From Diplolepis rosae (lineage: Eukaryota > Arthropoda > Insecta > Hymenoptera > Diplolepididae): DNA of 64,000 nt. The number at the start of each line of letters is the position of its first letter. Position 1 is the first letter of the stretch. The stretch spans positions 930,001-994,000 of the forward strand of contig JAPYXD010000275.1 of assembly GCA_030998225.1 (NCBI GenBank). The letters are read 5' to 3'. Below the pieces are notes generated by a model that saw only the letters and a list, made by a program, of their open reading frames with translations, was not told the origin of the DNA and did no database searches. The position numbers were made by a program, and so were the translations under genes. Of this stretch, positions 21,522-32,539 are shown piece by piece.

Positions 21522-21919
21522 CACCCAGAAAAAAGTTTCTTTGATTTAAACAAAATTTCTTTGAATCAAACTTTGTGCATAGCTATACGGCCAAAGAAAA
21601 GTTCCTTTGATTTGAATAAATTTTTTGGTTTTTTTTTTCTTTGAATTAAAGAAATGAATGTCTGTGCAGTCGCATAGTACATACGAAATGTGACTCACAG
21701 AAATATTTTCTTTAATTAAAAGAAAAAATTGTCTTCATTCAATGATAAAAAAATTATATTAATTATTTCTTAAGTATTTGCCAGTACTGTATTTGAATCG
21801 AAAAATATTTTTATAAATCAAATAAATAATTTGAAAAAAATAATTTTTTTCATTTAAAAAATTGAAGAAATTGAGTTAAAAAAAGATTTCTTAAATTTAA
21901 ATAAAACTTCTTTTTGGGT
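21522..21919 (+). mobile_element. CCCAGAAAAAAG MITE (family B), copy 2, in tandem with copy 1
   Basis: Starts CACCCAGAAAAAAGTTTCTT only 11 bp after copy 1 ends and has the same orientation and interior landmarks. Its end is AAACTTCTTTTTGGGTA. Confidence 0.85.
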
Positions 21920-22860
21920 ATGGATTGTGAATCTTGTCTGATTATCTCTTAAGAGAGAGAATGCACCTGTAATTCTTTTGTGTGTAGTTCTTGGTATTAA
22001 TAATATTCAAGTTGAAAATTAGCAGCTCGGCCATAAAAGCAGGGAAAAGCAATGAAAAAAGCCGGAGGCAAGGTGAGAGTTAAATGCTGTGGCAAGCAGG
22101 TGAGAGAAGTCCGTAACAAAGTTCCTACGCCTTGTGTCCCTGATGTGTTATGCACGAATATCTGTCTACTGCCCGCGGGGGTGTTAAATGAGATCCTGAG
22201 AGGAATAAGAGGTCAGTCAGGTGCAAGAATATGAATTAGAGAGGTTGCTGCTCGAGCACGTGCGCCGCGAAATCGCGTTTACTTCCTCAGCTAAATTTTA
22301 TCGTGGGTGGCATGGCATCACTATTCAGCCTCAGGGGCCAGCTGTAGATATGCTTTTCTTCTTTACGCTTTGCTTCTTCAAAGCACTTAATTTACAACAC
22401 ATTCAATTAAATTCTCACATATTTTATACAATAGTTACAGCTTTTTATTATCGAGACATTAATTTTCAATTAAATACAGTTTATAAACGTATTTAATTAT
22501 ACACGACAAATAGTTCCATTCAAGATAATTTATTTCGAAATGATGATTTATTAAGTCAGTATTTCGTCATACTGACGATATATTGGGCGCAGAAAATAAT
22601 AATTAAGATTATCAATTTATCGGAGGGGATAATTTTTTTAGGCGGTTTCTTCAAAATTTTCTTTAATTGTCCCCAGAATTTATAACCTATATCATAAAAA
22701 ATGCAGAAGCTTTACATTTTAAGCGATTGTTTTTAGATTTTTGTAAATATTCGCAGTGACACATCAGTAAATTACCGAAATGCACGTGTTCGTATTACCA
22801 TTTGCCCTAATTTTTATTTTTCCGAATCATCATTTTTCACAATTTTCATATTTTTGATTT
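21920..22860. other. Partly non-repetitive region with small frames of unknown meaning
   Basis: About 22040-22340 is less AT-rich. It has a 60-codon frame (22052-22234, cysteine- and basic-rich) overlapping a 91-codon frame, neither with a domain I recognise. GGGGCCAGCTGTAGATATGC at about 22335 recurs diverged at about 23950. No confident gene. Confidence 0.35.
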
Positions 22861-22861
22861 A

Positions 22862-23028
22862 CACCCAGAAAACAGTTTCTTTGAATCTAAGAAACACTTT
22901 TGTTCAATATACGGTCAGAGAAAATTTTTTATTGAATTAACAAAACTTTCTTTAATTCAAAGAATTTTTTTCTTTGACCTTATATCAAAGAAATATTTCT
23001 TTGATTCAAAGAAACTGTTTTCTCAGTG
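22862..23028. mobile_element. CTTTG MITE, complete, TA target duplication
   Basis: Starts CACCCAGAAAACAGTTTCTT and ends AAACTGTTTTCTCAGTG. TA lies at 22860-22861 and 23029-23030. Only 167 bp because part of the centre is deleted. Confidence 0.88.
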
Positions 23029-23205
23029 TAGCATTTAATGCATCAAATTTACATATCACGGAAAAATTATTTAACATAGACCACATCTGGCCGAAAAATA
23101 ATGTCAAAAAATTCAACATAGACAATCAAAATTTATAATTTTAATTATTACATACCTTGATTTGCTGAATTCTACTTTTGTGCAGTTATTTTTCGGCTGA
23201 ATGTG

Positions 23206-23684
23206 CACCCAGAAAAAAGTTTTATTTAAATTTAAGAAATCGTTTTCCTAACTTCATGCATTATTTCAATTCGAAGTAAAAACACCTTTAGAACAAATAT
23301 ATATTTATTTAATTTCAATGAATCATCCTTTTAGCCTTTTTTAAATGGAAGAATTTTTTGTTATTAACATTATTTATTTGATTCAAATACAATACCGGCA
23401 AAAACTTAAGAAATAATTTATTTAATTTTATTATCTAGAACGTAGACAATTTTTTCTTTAAATTAAAGAAAATATTTCTGTCAATCACACTACACATGTA
23501 CTTATGCGACTGCGCAGACATTCATTTCTTTGATTCAAAGAAAAAAAAAACAATCAAGAAATTTCTTTACATCAAAGAAACTTTTCTTTAAATCAAAGAA
23601 AATTTTCTTTGACCGTATAGCAATGCATAAATTTGTTTGGTTCAAAGAAATTTTGATTGAATCAAAGAAACTTTTTTCTGGGTT
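23206..23684 (-). mobile_element. CCCAGAAAAAAG MITE (family B), copy 3, inverted
   Basis: CACCCAGAAAAAAGTTTTAT ... AACTTTTTTCTGGGT. Internal landmarks (GCGACTGCGCAGACATTCAT, GACCGTATAGCAATGCATAA) are the inverse of those at 21.0-21.9 kb. Confidence 0.85.
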
Positions 23685-23689
23685 TGTTT

Positions 23690-24300
23690 TAGGTCAAATG
23701 GCTTTTCCGTAACATGACAATTCGGTGAAATGTAAAATAAGTTAAATGGTGATTCAGAATTATAAAACTTGTGACATATAATGATTTGGAAAAATAAAAT
23801 CGGAAATTCAGTCACATGAATGTCGGTAGAATGAATTTGATGAAATATAGAATTTGTAGGATATTTATGAGCCTCATAACTTTTTATTACATAATGCACG
23901 TTTTGTTTGGGGAGCGAAACATTATTATCGTGGTTACGCATAACTTTTCATTGGGCCCGAGGGGCCAGCTGCAGATATCGCACTTCTCGTTTACGCTCCC
24001 TAAGTGTACTCTATTAATTATTCCCTTTCTTGGTGCCTATCTTCTAGACGTGTGTCTAACGCTATGCGATATATTAAGGATACTATTCCATATACATGTA
24101 AGGTAGCCTGGGACTGAATGCTCAGGTGTTCCTGACATTGTTCGCTGAAGGAAGTCGCAAACAATACGACTCTTACGCAAACTTTAACCCACGAGGGTTC
24201 AGTCGATAATTTCCAAAACGTATTTCTTCCACGTCTCACAAGTTATACATTTTTTTAATCTCATCTTGTGAGAAAGTATTATTTTTATGTGAAAAATCAC
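23690..24300. other. Non-genic DNA, partly degenerate repeat
   Basis: About 23695-23870 carries loosely repeated TTCGGTGAAATGTAAAATAA-like units. 23940-24230 is less AT-rich and non-repetitive. The frames there have no recognisable domain. Confidence 0.35.
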
Positions 24301-24309
24301 TTTTTGAGT

Positions 24310-25200
24310 TTTCATAAAATTGTTACGTTTTAAGACCCCCTGAGTCCGAAAAACTTTAATATACAGGTGGTACATTAATATTAATATTTTTGTATATTAT
24401 AAAAAATTAATATGCATTCATATTAAATTTAACAACTTTTCAATCAAAATATATTAAAATTAACAAACATTATTAAAATATATACGCATGTCTATTAAAA
24501 TTCAAATAAAAATTTGTATTTTTTAAGATGAAAGTATTTTAAATTTAATATACGTTACTGAAAAAAACTTCCATTTTATGTAATGGAAGTTTAATGCAGA
24601 CATTTCTAACAGTGTACATTATCGGAGCCGAAAAAGTAAGGACAAGTTTATTAATCATCCACATCTGAGCAAAATTGTGAGAAAAAGGGCAGTCTGTGTT
24701 CTTAAAAAAGTTGATAATTGCAATACTAGGTTAAAAGTTATGATAGGAAATTGTTTACTACGTAAAAATCTACAAGCTAGAATTGCAAAATTTTTTCATA
24801 GGATGTATACTTTTCTTTTTAATTAAAAAAAAACTATTGGAAGTAAAAAATTCAATTTTTGATGAAATGTATTTTATTCGCTTCAATTTAAAAAATTCCA
24901 ATTTTTTAACAAAATATGTGAGATACGAAATAAGCATTGAAATGCAAAATCGTTTGCTTAAATGAAGTCTAAAATTGTTTTCCCCTTTTTGGGATTTCTA
25001 AAAGAATTTAGATTATTTTATTCATGTAATATATTAGAGTTACAGTAATGTATACAGAAAATCGAGCGCAAAGCGCGAGTGTCATGTTGAGAATGTGTTC
25101 CTTAAGGCCGACAGAGCCTTAAGTAAATTGAATTTTCTTTTTAATTTAAAATCAAAAACAAATTTAGTAAGTTTGAGAAAATGTAATCCAAATTTTTTTT
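24310..25200 (-). repeat. Modular repeat: CAGACAGA block, 150-bp block, R repeat (inverse order of 16.3-17.6 kb)
   Basis: 24310-24351 (ACGTTTTAAGACCCCCTGAG) and 24615-24770 (CGGAGCCGAAAAAGTAAGGA) are the two halves of the CAGACAGA-type block, split by an AT-rich insert. 24780-25010 is the 150-bp-type repeat and 25045-25200 an R copy with an intact TTAA pair (CCTTAAGGCCGACAGAGCCT). The order mirrors 16318-17650. Confidence 0.65.
24352..24614. mobile_element. AT-rich insertion splitting the CAGACAGA block
   Basis: Sequence between the two halves is absent from the copies at 1500-1757 and 17366-17650. It is nearly all A and T with repeated ATATTAAAATT and AATTTAATATAC words. The ends are not clear inverted repeats. 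Confidence 0.4.
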
Positions 25201-25625
25201 AATGGATACTATTAAAAATGTTCAGAAATTGACCAAATTTTTATGTTACAAAGGTAACGTAAAATTTGACGATATTTATGATGTTTATGAGTAAAGGTAT
25301 CTTAAAATTGCGAAAAATGTACTGAATTTTCTGAGATTTTCCTCTAAATTATGAAACTCAATTGAATTTTTATGAAATGTATTTTAAAACTATGAAACTG
25401 TAACAGAATTTTTATAAAATTTATGATAAATTTACGAAACTGAAACAAAATTTTCAGTTACATGTAACTGCATGAAACTTCAGTTTTAACTGAAAATTAA
25501 GAAATTGTTCCTTAAATTTACTAAGAAGTAACTGAATTTTCTGAAATTCTATCATAATTTTACGAAGCTGTAACTGAATAAAACTTCAGTTACGTGTTTC
25601 GGGAAAGTACGGTAGAAATTTCTAA
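25201..25625. repeat. Degenerate repeat of ACTGTAACTGAATTTT-type units
   Basis: Variants of GAAACTGTAACAGAATTTTT and TATGAAATTTATGATAAAT recur between about 25300 and 25610. No gene. Confidence 0.5.
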
Positions 25626-25708
25626 CAGTGCGAATATGGCTTCAATGGATACAAAGTAAAAAAATCGAGCGCAAAGCGCGAGTATCATGATGAGAATGTG
25701 TTCCTTGA

Positions 25709-26003
25709 GGTAGTTCATCTACGAAAATTTGGGAACGGTAGAGTTGTGAAAATTCTTCTTCCTAAAGAAATGATTCGTGATTTATTAGAATCACATCATT
25801 TTGTAAAATTTGGTATGAAGCGATGAGGAAAAAAGTCTGGCAAAAAAAAATTTGTTAAATACATTATTTTTCTGCATTTCAAATTTATTTCTTAGAAAAT
25901 AATCATTACTCTTTCAAATTAGCCCTTCAATAATAATATTGTTATTATTGAAAGCAAAGGTATCTATTTTTGCCTGAGGTCAAATTTTCGTGAATGAACT
26001 ACC
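25709..26003. mobile_element. TTAA element, GGTAGTTCAT family, copy 1
   Basis: Begins GGTAGTTCATCTACGAAAAT and ends in the inverse (ATTTTCGTGAATGAACTACC). It is flanked by TTGA (25705-25708, a changed TTAA) and TTAA (26004-26007). 295 bp, non-coding. Longer relatives are at 36600 and 50824. Confidence 0.85.
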
Positions 26004-26011
26004 TTAAGGCC

Positions 26012-26238
26012 CACCCAGAAAACAGTTTCTTTGAATCAAAGAAACATTTCTTTGATATTCGGTCAAAGAAAAAATTTCTTTGAACTGAACAAAGTTTTGT
26101 TGATTCAAAAAAGTTTTCTTTAATTTAAACAAATCTATTTCTTTGACTCAAAGCAAATTTTTTTGAATTAAAAAAACTTTCTTTAATTCAAAGAAATTTT
26201 TTCTTTTACCGTATATCAAAGAAACTGTTTTCTCAGTG
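26012..26238. mobile_element. CTTTG MITE, complete, inserted in R repeat
   Basis: Starts CACCCAGAAAACAGTTTCTT and ends AAACTGTTTTCTCAGTG. CC lies on both sides (26010-26011 and 26239-26240). Intact R copies give the empty site. Confidence 0.85.
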
Positions 26239-26670
26239 CCCATAGAGCTTTTAAGTAAATTGAATTTTCTTTTTCATTTCAAATGAAAAGAAAAAATTAG
26301 TAGCTTCGCGAAAATGTAATTCACATTTGCAATATTATAGAATTGACTTGAGTTTCAGTATCAAATTACAAGAAAAAAAACTCGAATGTATGCAAAGAAT
26401 GTAGAACTGAGCACGACGACTGAATCGCGCGCCCTAGTATAGAGCTCAAATTTGCGAGCTGCACAAGAATTCTTTTATTCTGTCTACTTTATAAACTCAT
26501 GTCCACACTACTTTAATTACAATCATTCAATTATCAGCGTGAGAGGAAAGTTTTAACAATGTGCTATTGTTCCGCTACCTGAAAACTGATCACTTTTAAA
26601 AACAATTTAAATAATTTCTACACGGAGATGTTAAAGAATGCATCACGATTCGGTAAACTTTCAAAATGTA

Positions 26671-26876
26671 CACTGAGAAAACAGTTTCTTTGAATCAGAG
26701 AAACAGTTCTTTGATATACGGTCAAAGAAAAAATTTCTTTGATTTAAAGAAAGTTTTGTTAACTTAATAAATTTTTGCGTTAAAGAATTTTTTTTTTTTA
26801 ATGAAGAAAACTTTCTTCAATTCAAAGAAATTTTTTCTTTGACCGTATATATATTAAAGAAAATTTTTTCTGTGTG
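26671..26876. mobile_element. CTTTG MITE, TA target duplication
   Basis: Starts CACTGAGAAAACAGTTTCTT and ends AAAATTTTTTCTGTGTG. TA lies at 26669-26670 and 26877-26878. Confidence 0.82.
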
Positions 26877-26879
26877 TAG

Positions 26880-27538
26880 AGTAAAGTTTCAGAATATGCG
26901 TCACAAATTATTACAATAATATTAAATAATCTCCAACTTGTCTATATGTTCCAACTTTTCTCAAAAGTTCATTAAAGTTTCTCAAACTATTTTTCTCTAC
27001 GTAAAATCAAGATGAATATTTTGCCTGTCAATTGTCAATCTTGCTTCCGTTCTAAATAAAAATGATAATCTAAATATTTAGCTGTAGTATCTTAGATATT
27101 CATATAAACCCATTTCAATATTTTATGTGATAAAGCTGAATATTCAGACATTACAGCTCAATATCTAGATATTGTAACTGAAAATATATACTGCTTATCA
27201 CATAGTTGAATATCCATTTTTCTCCTTGTTATAATTCAGATCCTATTTTACTTCTTGAATTTTTTTTTTTAAATTCTCTCTATAGTATTTTCAATCAAGT
27301 AAGAATTGTCAAAGAAAAATTTCTCAAATAAAACCCATCAGAGGGTTGTCAAGAATTTTTCAAGAAATGAAACAAAATTACCCGAAATATTTTTTCCAAA
27401 TCAGGATATATTGTTTGCCGAACTGGGGAGGAAAATTATACTGCTCTTAAACTTGTCAACAATAAATAACAAAAGTAATAGATTTTTCCCGAATGCATAA
27501 GTTTTCGCCCAATTAAAACCAGAGAAAACACCCAGAAA
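26880..27538. other. AT-rich DNA with an AATATCTAGATATT-type repeat
   Basis: 27070-27220 holds loosely repeated GATATTCA, CTGAATATTC and AATATCTAGATATT words. No gene. Confidence 0.4.
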
Positions 27539-27681
27539 AGAGTTTCTTTGAATCAAAGAAACATTTCTTTGATAAACGGTCAAAGAAAAAATTTCTTTGA
27601 ATTGAAGAAAGTTTTGTTGATTCAAAAAAATTCCCTTCAATGTGTACAAATCTATTTCTTTAGATCAAAGAAATTTTTTTT
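27539..27681. mobile_element. CTTTG MITE, right part missing
   Basis: Starts CACCCAGAAAAGAGTTTCTT, carries ATAAACGGTCAAAGAAAAAA, and is lost into poly-T near 27670. Confidence 0.75.
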
Positions 27682-27689
27682 TTAATATA

Positions 27690-28163
27690 TCTGCTATTGA
27701 GGATAAGCTTTTATAATTTAGGTGCGTATATTGGCTATTGTCTGCGGCAGGGAATTAATACTAATTTGGATAGTTACACAACGTATATTAAGCGATAATG
27801 CGGGCATGTTTTTATTGGAATTGAATCTTCCCATAATTAGATTTAATACGCCAGTAAATGGTTGATGTTGATATACACAACACGTTATGAAGTCGCACGT
27901 TCGACGTCCAAACATTTTGTAAAAGAGGGCAAATCGCCTGTTTCCGCCGAGTCTTTAGACGAACGACATTAGAGCGGATAAGGTGGGGCATCCATTTATG
28001 AACCTGTTACACGCCTTGACGAATGTACCTAACTTACACCTGTAACTGCTGACCTGCTTCTCATTTTGTAATTTGCACAATTATTCTTTTACTGTTATTG
28101 ATGCCATTTTTGTCAATCGAATTAGGTTCATATAGAAATTAAGAAAGATCCCTCTTACACTTC
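27690..28163. other. Non-repetitive island, no assignable gene
   Basis: Less AT-rich and without a copy in the window. The frame at 27718-27915 has no recognisable domain. Confidence 0.35.
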
Positions 28164-28962
28164 ACTAAAATTGCTATATTGCATCTCTAGCGCAACATTA
28201 TATGGTAAATATTTATGAAATATACAAAATTATCATTGTTATGAACAATTGAACCGCCGCATCGAAGAAGGGGATATAAAATTTATCTGCAGCTTTCATT
28301 TGGCCCCTGACCCGTTTTTTTTGAAAAATTAAAAGTTTTGAAACATATATCCTTATAGGAAATGTTATTGCGCATATTTTTTTCCCCTTGTGAAAAGTTG
28401 TCACTTTTGTTGTTTCCAAATTAAGTACAAAAAACACTTTTCTTGAAAAACGGCGATTTTCGTTGTTTTTTACTTCAACTCGACGCTCTAAATCTGAGAG
28501 TCTTCGGTATTTTTACTTCAAACCTTATAGGGGTAATTTATTGGGCTATTATTAAAGTCTTGGTAAAATCAAAATTAATATTTATTTCTATTAAAGATAG
28601 TTGATAATTTAATGAATTTGAAATCTTTCTGTGAAAAAAGACGCTTTTGAGCAAAAATTTCGAACGCAACGAAATAATTTGAAAGTTAATTATTTCTTTC
28701 TGAACAGTATTATAAATATCGTTTGAATATTTTTAATCTCAAAGTCTATCTATAACAAAAGCGACAACTTTTTACAAGAGAAAAAAGATGCGCAATAACA
28801 TTTCCCATAAAGATATATGGTTCAAAAATAAAAATAATTATAATAATTAAAATAAAAATCGGTCAGGGGCCAAATGAAAGCTGCAGAAGAATTTGATATC
28901 CCCTTCGAGGTGGTGGTTCAATTATAAAAAATAATTAAGAGATAAAACATAGCAATTTTAGT
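28164..28962. mobile_element. About 800-bp foldback element
   Basis: Left arm ACTAAAATTGCTAT... pairs with right arm ...ATAGCAATTTTAGT. Inner arms pair well (CAGCTTTCATTTGGCCCCTG with CAGGGGCCAAATGAAAGCTG; CAATAACATTTCCCATAAAG near 28795 with its inverse near 28358). The loop is about 28450-28735. The target duplication is unclear. Confidence 0.75.
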
Positions 28963-28969
28963 CCAAAAG

Positions 28970-29325
28970 AATTTTTTTGGTTCATCAAACCACTCCGTTG
29001 TTTATTTGTTGACCTAATTTCTTTATAACAATTTGACTGAGTATTATGAAAATTAATTGTATTCTAGGGGTGTCCTAGCATGGATTTAAGATGTTTTGTG
29101 ATATGTGACAATCCTAGAAGGGACAAGAAGCAAAAACTCGAAAATTGCTCTTTTTATCACACTTTGCGTTAATTAATCAAATATAAACAAAGTCAAATTT
29201 AAAAATCACATCACACAGATATCTCTAAAATTTATTTAACAGTGATTTTAAAAAATTGTAAATAAACACGGAGAAATTCTTTATAGAAATATATGTTTTT
29301 TTTATGTAATAATATTTTTTTTAAA
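28970..29325. other. AT-rich DNA, no gene
   Basis: No repeat or gene recognised. Confidence 0.4.
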
Positions 29326-29330
29326 TATAC

Positions 29331-29725
29331 TTGGCAGCCAATTCTGGCCCAAACTCTGACCGCCAAAACTTATTTTTGGCACAGAAACGGACCAAGGCTG
29401 TGCCGGACTCTGGTTTTCTCACTTCCAGAATGGTTTGCCGTGGTAAAAGTGACACATGGCCCAATAATTTGCCGTCCATGGGCCGGACTCTGGCTCTTCT
29501 ACTTTCGGAACTGGATGCCATAGTAAAAGTGATAATCGGCCGATACTGGGCCAAGTTTCGGCTAAAGATCGGTAAATTCAAACAATCGACAAAAGCCGTC
29601 GTCGTCAGCCCAGCACTTGACCGATGCAAACGGCAATACTGGCCCAAAAACAATAGCCGAGTGTTGCCTGTCGTAATTGGGCCAATATTGTGCCGTATTA
29701 TCAGCTTCGGCAATTCGCACTTGGG
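29331..29725. repeat. GGCCCA-rich dispersed repeat, copy 1
   Basis: GC-rich block with repeated TGGCCCAA and GGGCCAA words. It matches 51560-51775 with high identity apart from an internal stretch of about 85 bp missing there and missing left sequence. The shared right edge is TTCGCACTTGGGTGG. Frames of 152 codons (plus) and 130 codons (minus) cross it; the minus frame is also open in the other copy. Confidence 0.75.
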
Positions 29726-29734
29726 TGGACATAC

Positions 29735-30205
29735 GTCGGAAAAAAGGATCGAAATTTTAGACGAATCTAAAACTTTTTCGTTTGATTAGAAGGTAAAAAT
29801 TAAATTTGAGAAGGAAACGAGTATATTAATAGATCAATGTTAATCCCGGAATGAATGAGTCGTTAATTTATTGTGTCGGGGAGGAAGAAACGGAAATAAG
29901 AGAATCATGACACGTATAGTGAGCGTGCCTGAAAAGCATATTTTTCATTGTGTTCCAGGAAGTTATCGCTTATTAAGGACCATGTCTGCGAGACGCGATG
30001 ACACCAGACACACCATCCTTTTCCGAGTATAAAGTTAAACGTGCAACGAATGGTGAGCCACGTCTAGCTTACAGGCAATAAATATTTTCTCAGATCCCCG
30101 AAGTTCTTCTGATGAAGGAAATGAGAGTGGAAGAGAGAAAAGGAAAGGATTCTTCAATTTCAATAAAGGCCATGGTTCAAATGGACCACATGACCACATG
30201 TTGGT
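29735..30205. other. Non-repetitive DNA, no assignable gene
   Basis: Moderate base composition between 29820 and 30200. No domain, RNA or repeat was recognised. Confidence 0.35.
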
Positions 30206-30418
30206 AATGGCAATTACAGTATTTGCGCTCTGCGCTCCGAACTGCTTGGACCTCGCGCTTCGCGCTCGGTCTTATATTTTTCGCATACATTCAAGTTTAT
30301 TTCATGTAATTTGATACTGAAATTCAAGTCAATTTTATAATATTGTAAATATGATTCAGATTTTCTCAAAGTTACGAATTTGTTTATAATTTCAAATGGA
30401 AAAGGAAATTCAATTTAC

Positions 30419-31101
30419 CCACCTTTGAGGCCTCTTTTTCACCATTTTTTTTCATTCAGAAATTTTTATTTTACCATTTCAAGTTTTTTACATTATGTTA
30501 TATGGTTATTGAAGTATAAGAGAAAATTTTTTTTGGAAATTTTTGTGACACCCCGCTGAGTTATGGTCGGCTGAATGGTCAATAATTTTTTCCTTGTCGG
30601 CACGATTTCTCATGTTTAGATGATCTGAAACAGTAAATCCATATTTATTCTTAAAGAGGGCATGAATGGTTTTCCTCCCTAGCAAAATTGTGAAAATTCG
30701 TTTATAAATAAACAAATAGTGAATTTTTTATGTTTTTTTCCACTTTGCACCCTGTTTTTCAACATAAATGTTGCTACAATATTGTTAATGAACAATTGGC
30801 ATGCATTTCTGTGCTAGGGACGATAGCGAAGTGTTTTATAAATATTCTAAAAAAAAGTTTAAGCATATCCGTCCAGTAGTTTTGCCGGAATCATGCCGAC
30901 AAGTTGAAAAAATAGTGTTTTGAGCAAAACGCGTTTAAAGTTTGAGATGCAGAAAAAACACATGAGTATCGAAATGAATGTGATACATTCGACCATCTTT
31001 TGATGGAAAAGAAGGTTTTTACATGAATTCCAAGACTCTAAACTTAGTAAAAATGAAAAAAAATAATCGAATTTTTGAAAATTGAAAGGTGGGCTGTCCC
31101 C
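30419..31101. mobile_element. TTAA element inserted at the first TTAA of an R repeat
   Basis: The right end is ATTGAAAGGTGGGCTGTCCCC followed by TTAA. The left end begins CCCACCTTTGAGG straight after CAATTTA and seems to have lost about 12 bp including its TTAA. It holds the motif AAAACGCGTTTAAAGTTT at 30926-30943, shared with other TTAA elements. Confidence 0.65.
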
Positions 31102-31122
31102 TTAAGGTTCTATCAGCCTTGA

Positions 31123-31844
31123 GGGGTAACATCACTGTAAACGCCAAAAAAACGCGTTTTTTCAAGAATTTTTTTTGATGGAAAGAAAAGGAATACAATT
31201 ATAATGATTTGGGAAGTTATTATTTATATATTGAAATAAAAAATTACAAATCTTCAATAAAAAATGTTACAAAATGGTAGCACTGGAGACATTTCCGTAA
31301 TGTTTGTTTTCTTGGAGGAGCTCCGCAGCACACAGCACACAGGGTGCAAAATGTAATTTAGAACAAAATAATTTTTTTTCTTAATCCACACGAGAATAGC
31401 TAAAGAAACACGTAGCGGATTTTAAAAATATTGATTTTTGTGTAATTGGCAAGCATTTGAAAAAAAAACTCATTTTTCGACAAAAAAACGGCACTTAATT
31501 GATTATAACAATTGTTCAAATTAATTTATCGAAAATCCCCTACGTGTTTCTCTTTGAAATGTTATTATGAAGATGTAGGAAAAAATCCGGTTAAAAATAT
31601 TGAAAATTGTTAGCGTTATGCTGCGTGCAGTTTTGGAAAATCATATTTCGAGAAAAACGCGTTTGAAGTTTTGAAATGCCGTTTCGGCTCATTCGATGCG
31701 CTAGGGGAGGAGCTCGGAATTCCATGGAACAGATTTTTTTTCAAGGATTGGACTTTTTGCCTCATATTTCAGAAGGTTCAAAGCACCTTTTAAGCCAATA
31801 AAAGAAAAAATGATTTTTTGAAAATTCTACAGCGGTGTTACCCT
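31123..31844. mobile_element. 722-bp TTAA element at the second TTAA of the same R repeat
   Basis: Starts GGGGTAACATCACTGTAAAC; the right end read inward is AGGGTAACACCGCTGTAGAA. It is flanked by TTGA (31119-31122) and TTAA (31845-31848). TGTAAACGCC near the left end is shared with the foldback at 20101. A variant of the AAAACGCGTTTAAAG motif lies near 31655. Confidence 0.82.
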
Positions 31845-32035
31845 TTAAGAAACAGATTTCCATCTTAATACTCGCGCACGACTTTTTATTTTATGTCCAT
31901 TAGAGCTACATTTGCATCAAAAATGAAAATTTGAACGAAACTTGGGCGCGCGTTTCAGTCATCGCGCTTTGCGCTCAGTGTTCTATGTCCTTTACATACA
32001 ATTTACTACGTTTGTCTCCAACATTTTTATCGCAT

Positions 32036-32360
32036 TCCGACGTAGATTTCTGCTAAGAATAAGGTTTTTCTTATTTTTTAATAATATTTTTCATTAATAA
32101 ACAAAAGATATAACTCTCATGAAAAAATAGTCACAAAATAATTTGTAGATCTTTTTGAAATAAACAATCTTGATCGCTAACATTTTTCCGTATCTGGTTA
32201 ATGAACTCGTTCTTCCTTTTTGGGCCTTAAAGATAAAATGAAAATAAGTGGAATTGACTGGAAAGTGAATAATTATAACGTGAGATATATGAAAGCATGT
32301 CTGCTATTATATTGGCCCAAAAATTATAGAATTTGTATTCATTTTTGGTTGATTTGGCAT
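32036..32360 (+). repeat. 150-bp-type degenerate repeat
   Basis: TAAGGTTTTTCTTATTTTTT, GTAGATCTTTTTGAAATAAAC and CATTTTTCCGTATCTGG are recognisable unit parts. It follows an R repeat, as at 16.7 kb. Confidence 0.55.
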
Positions 32361-32361
32361 A

Positions 32362-32537
32362 CACTGAGAAAACAGTTTCTTTTATATACGGTCAAAGAAA
32401 AATTTCTTTAAATTAAAGAAAGTTTTGTTAATTCAAAAAAATTTCTTTGATTCAAAGAAATACGTTAAAGAAAATGTTTTTGAATCAACAAAACTTTCTT
32501 CAATTCAAAGAAATTTCTTCTTTGACCGTATATCAAA
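32362..32537. mobile_element. CTTTG MITE, right end missing
   Basis: Starts CACTGAGAAAACAGTTTCTT and ends within CTTTGACCGTATATCAAAT. The inner arms are intact. Confidence 0.78.
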
Positions 32538-32539
32538 TA

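Larger units (their letters stand above)
25650..26470 (-). repeat. R repeat copy carrying two younger insertions
   Basis: TCGAGCGCAAAGCGCGAG, GAGAATGTGTTCC, TTGA, [element 25709-26003], TTAAGGCC, [MITE 26012-26238], CCATAGAGCTTTTAAG, TAAATTGAATTT and the flank to 26470. Removing the two insertions restores the R order seen at 25045-25200. Confidence 0.75.
30215..32035 (+). repeat. R repeat copy split by two TTAA elements
   Basis: Pieces 30215-30418, 31102-31122 and 31845-32035 join into one R repeat. The middle piece is TTAA-GGTTCTATCAGCC-TTGA, the same 13-bp spacer as at 16594-16606. The right piece continues with GAAACAGATTTCCATC and GCGCGCGTTTCAGTCATCGC. Confidence 0.78.

Noticed and set aside
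29331..29789. 152-codon plus-strand frame, the longest after the mariner
   Set aside because: It lies in a GGCCCA-rich dispersed repeat, overlaps a 130-codon minus-strand frame, and is not preserved in the second copy of the repeat at 51.6 kb.
31300..31340. GCACACAGCACACAGG short repeat
   Set aside because: Only two copies of an 8-bp word; too short to interpret.
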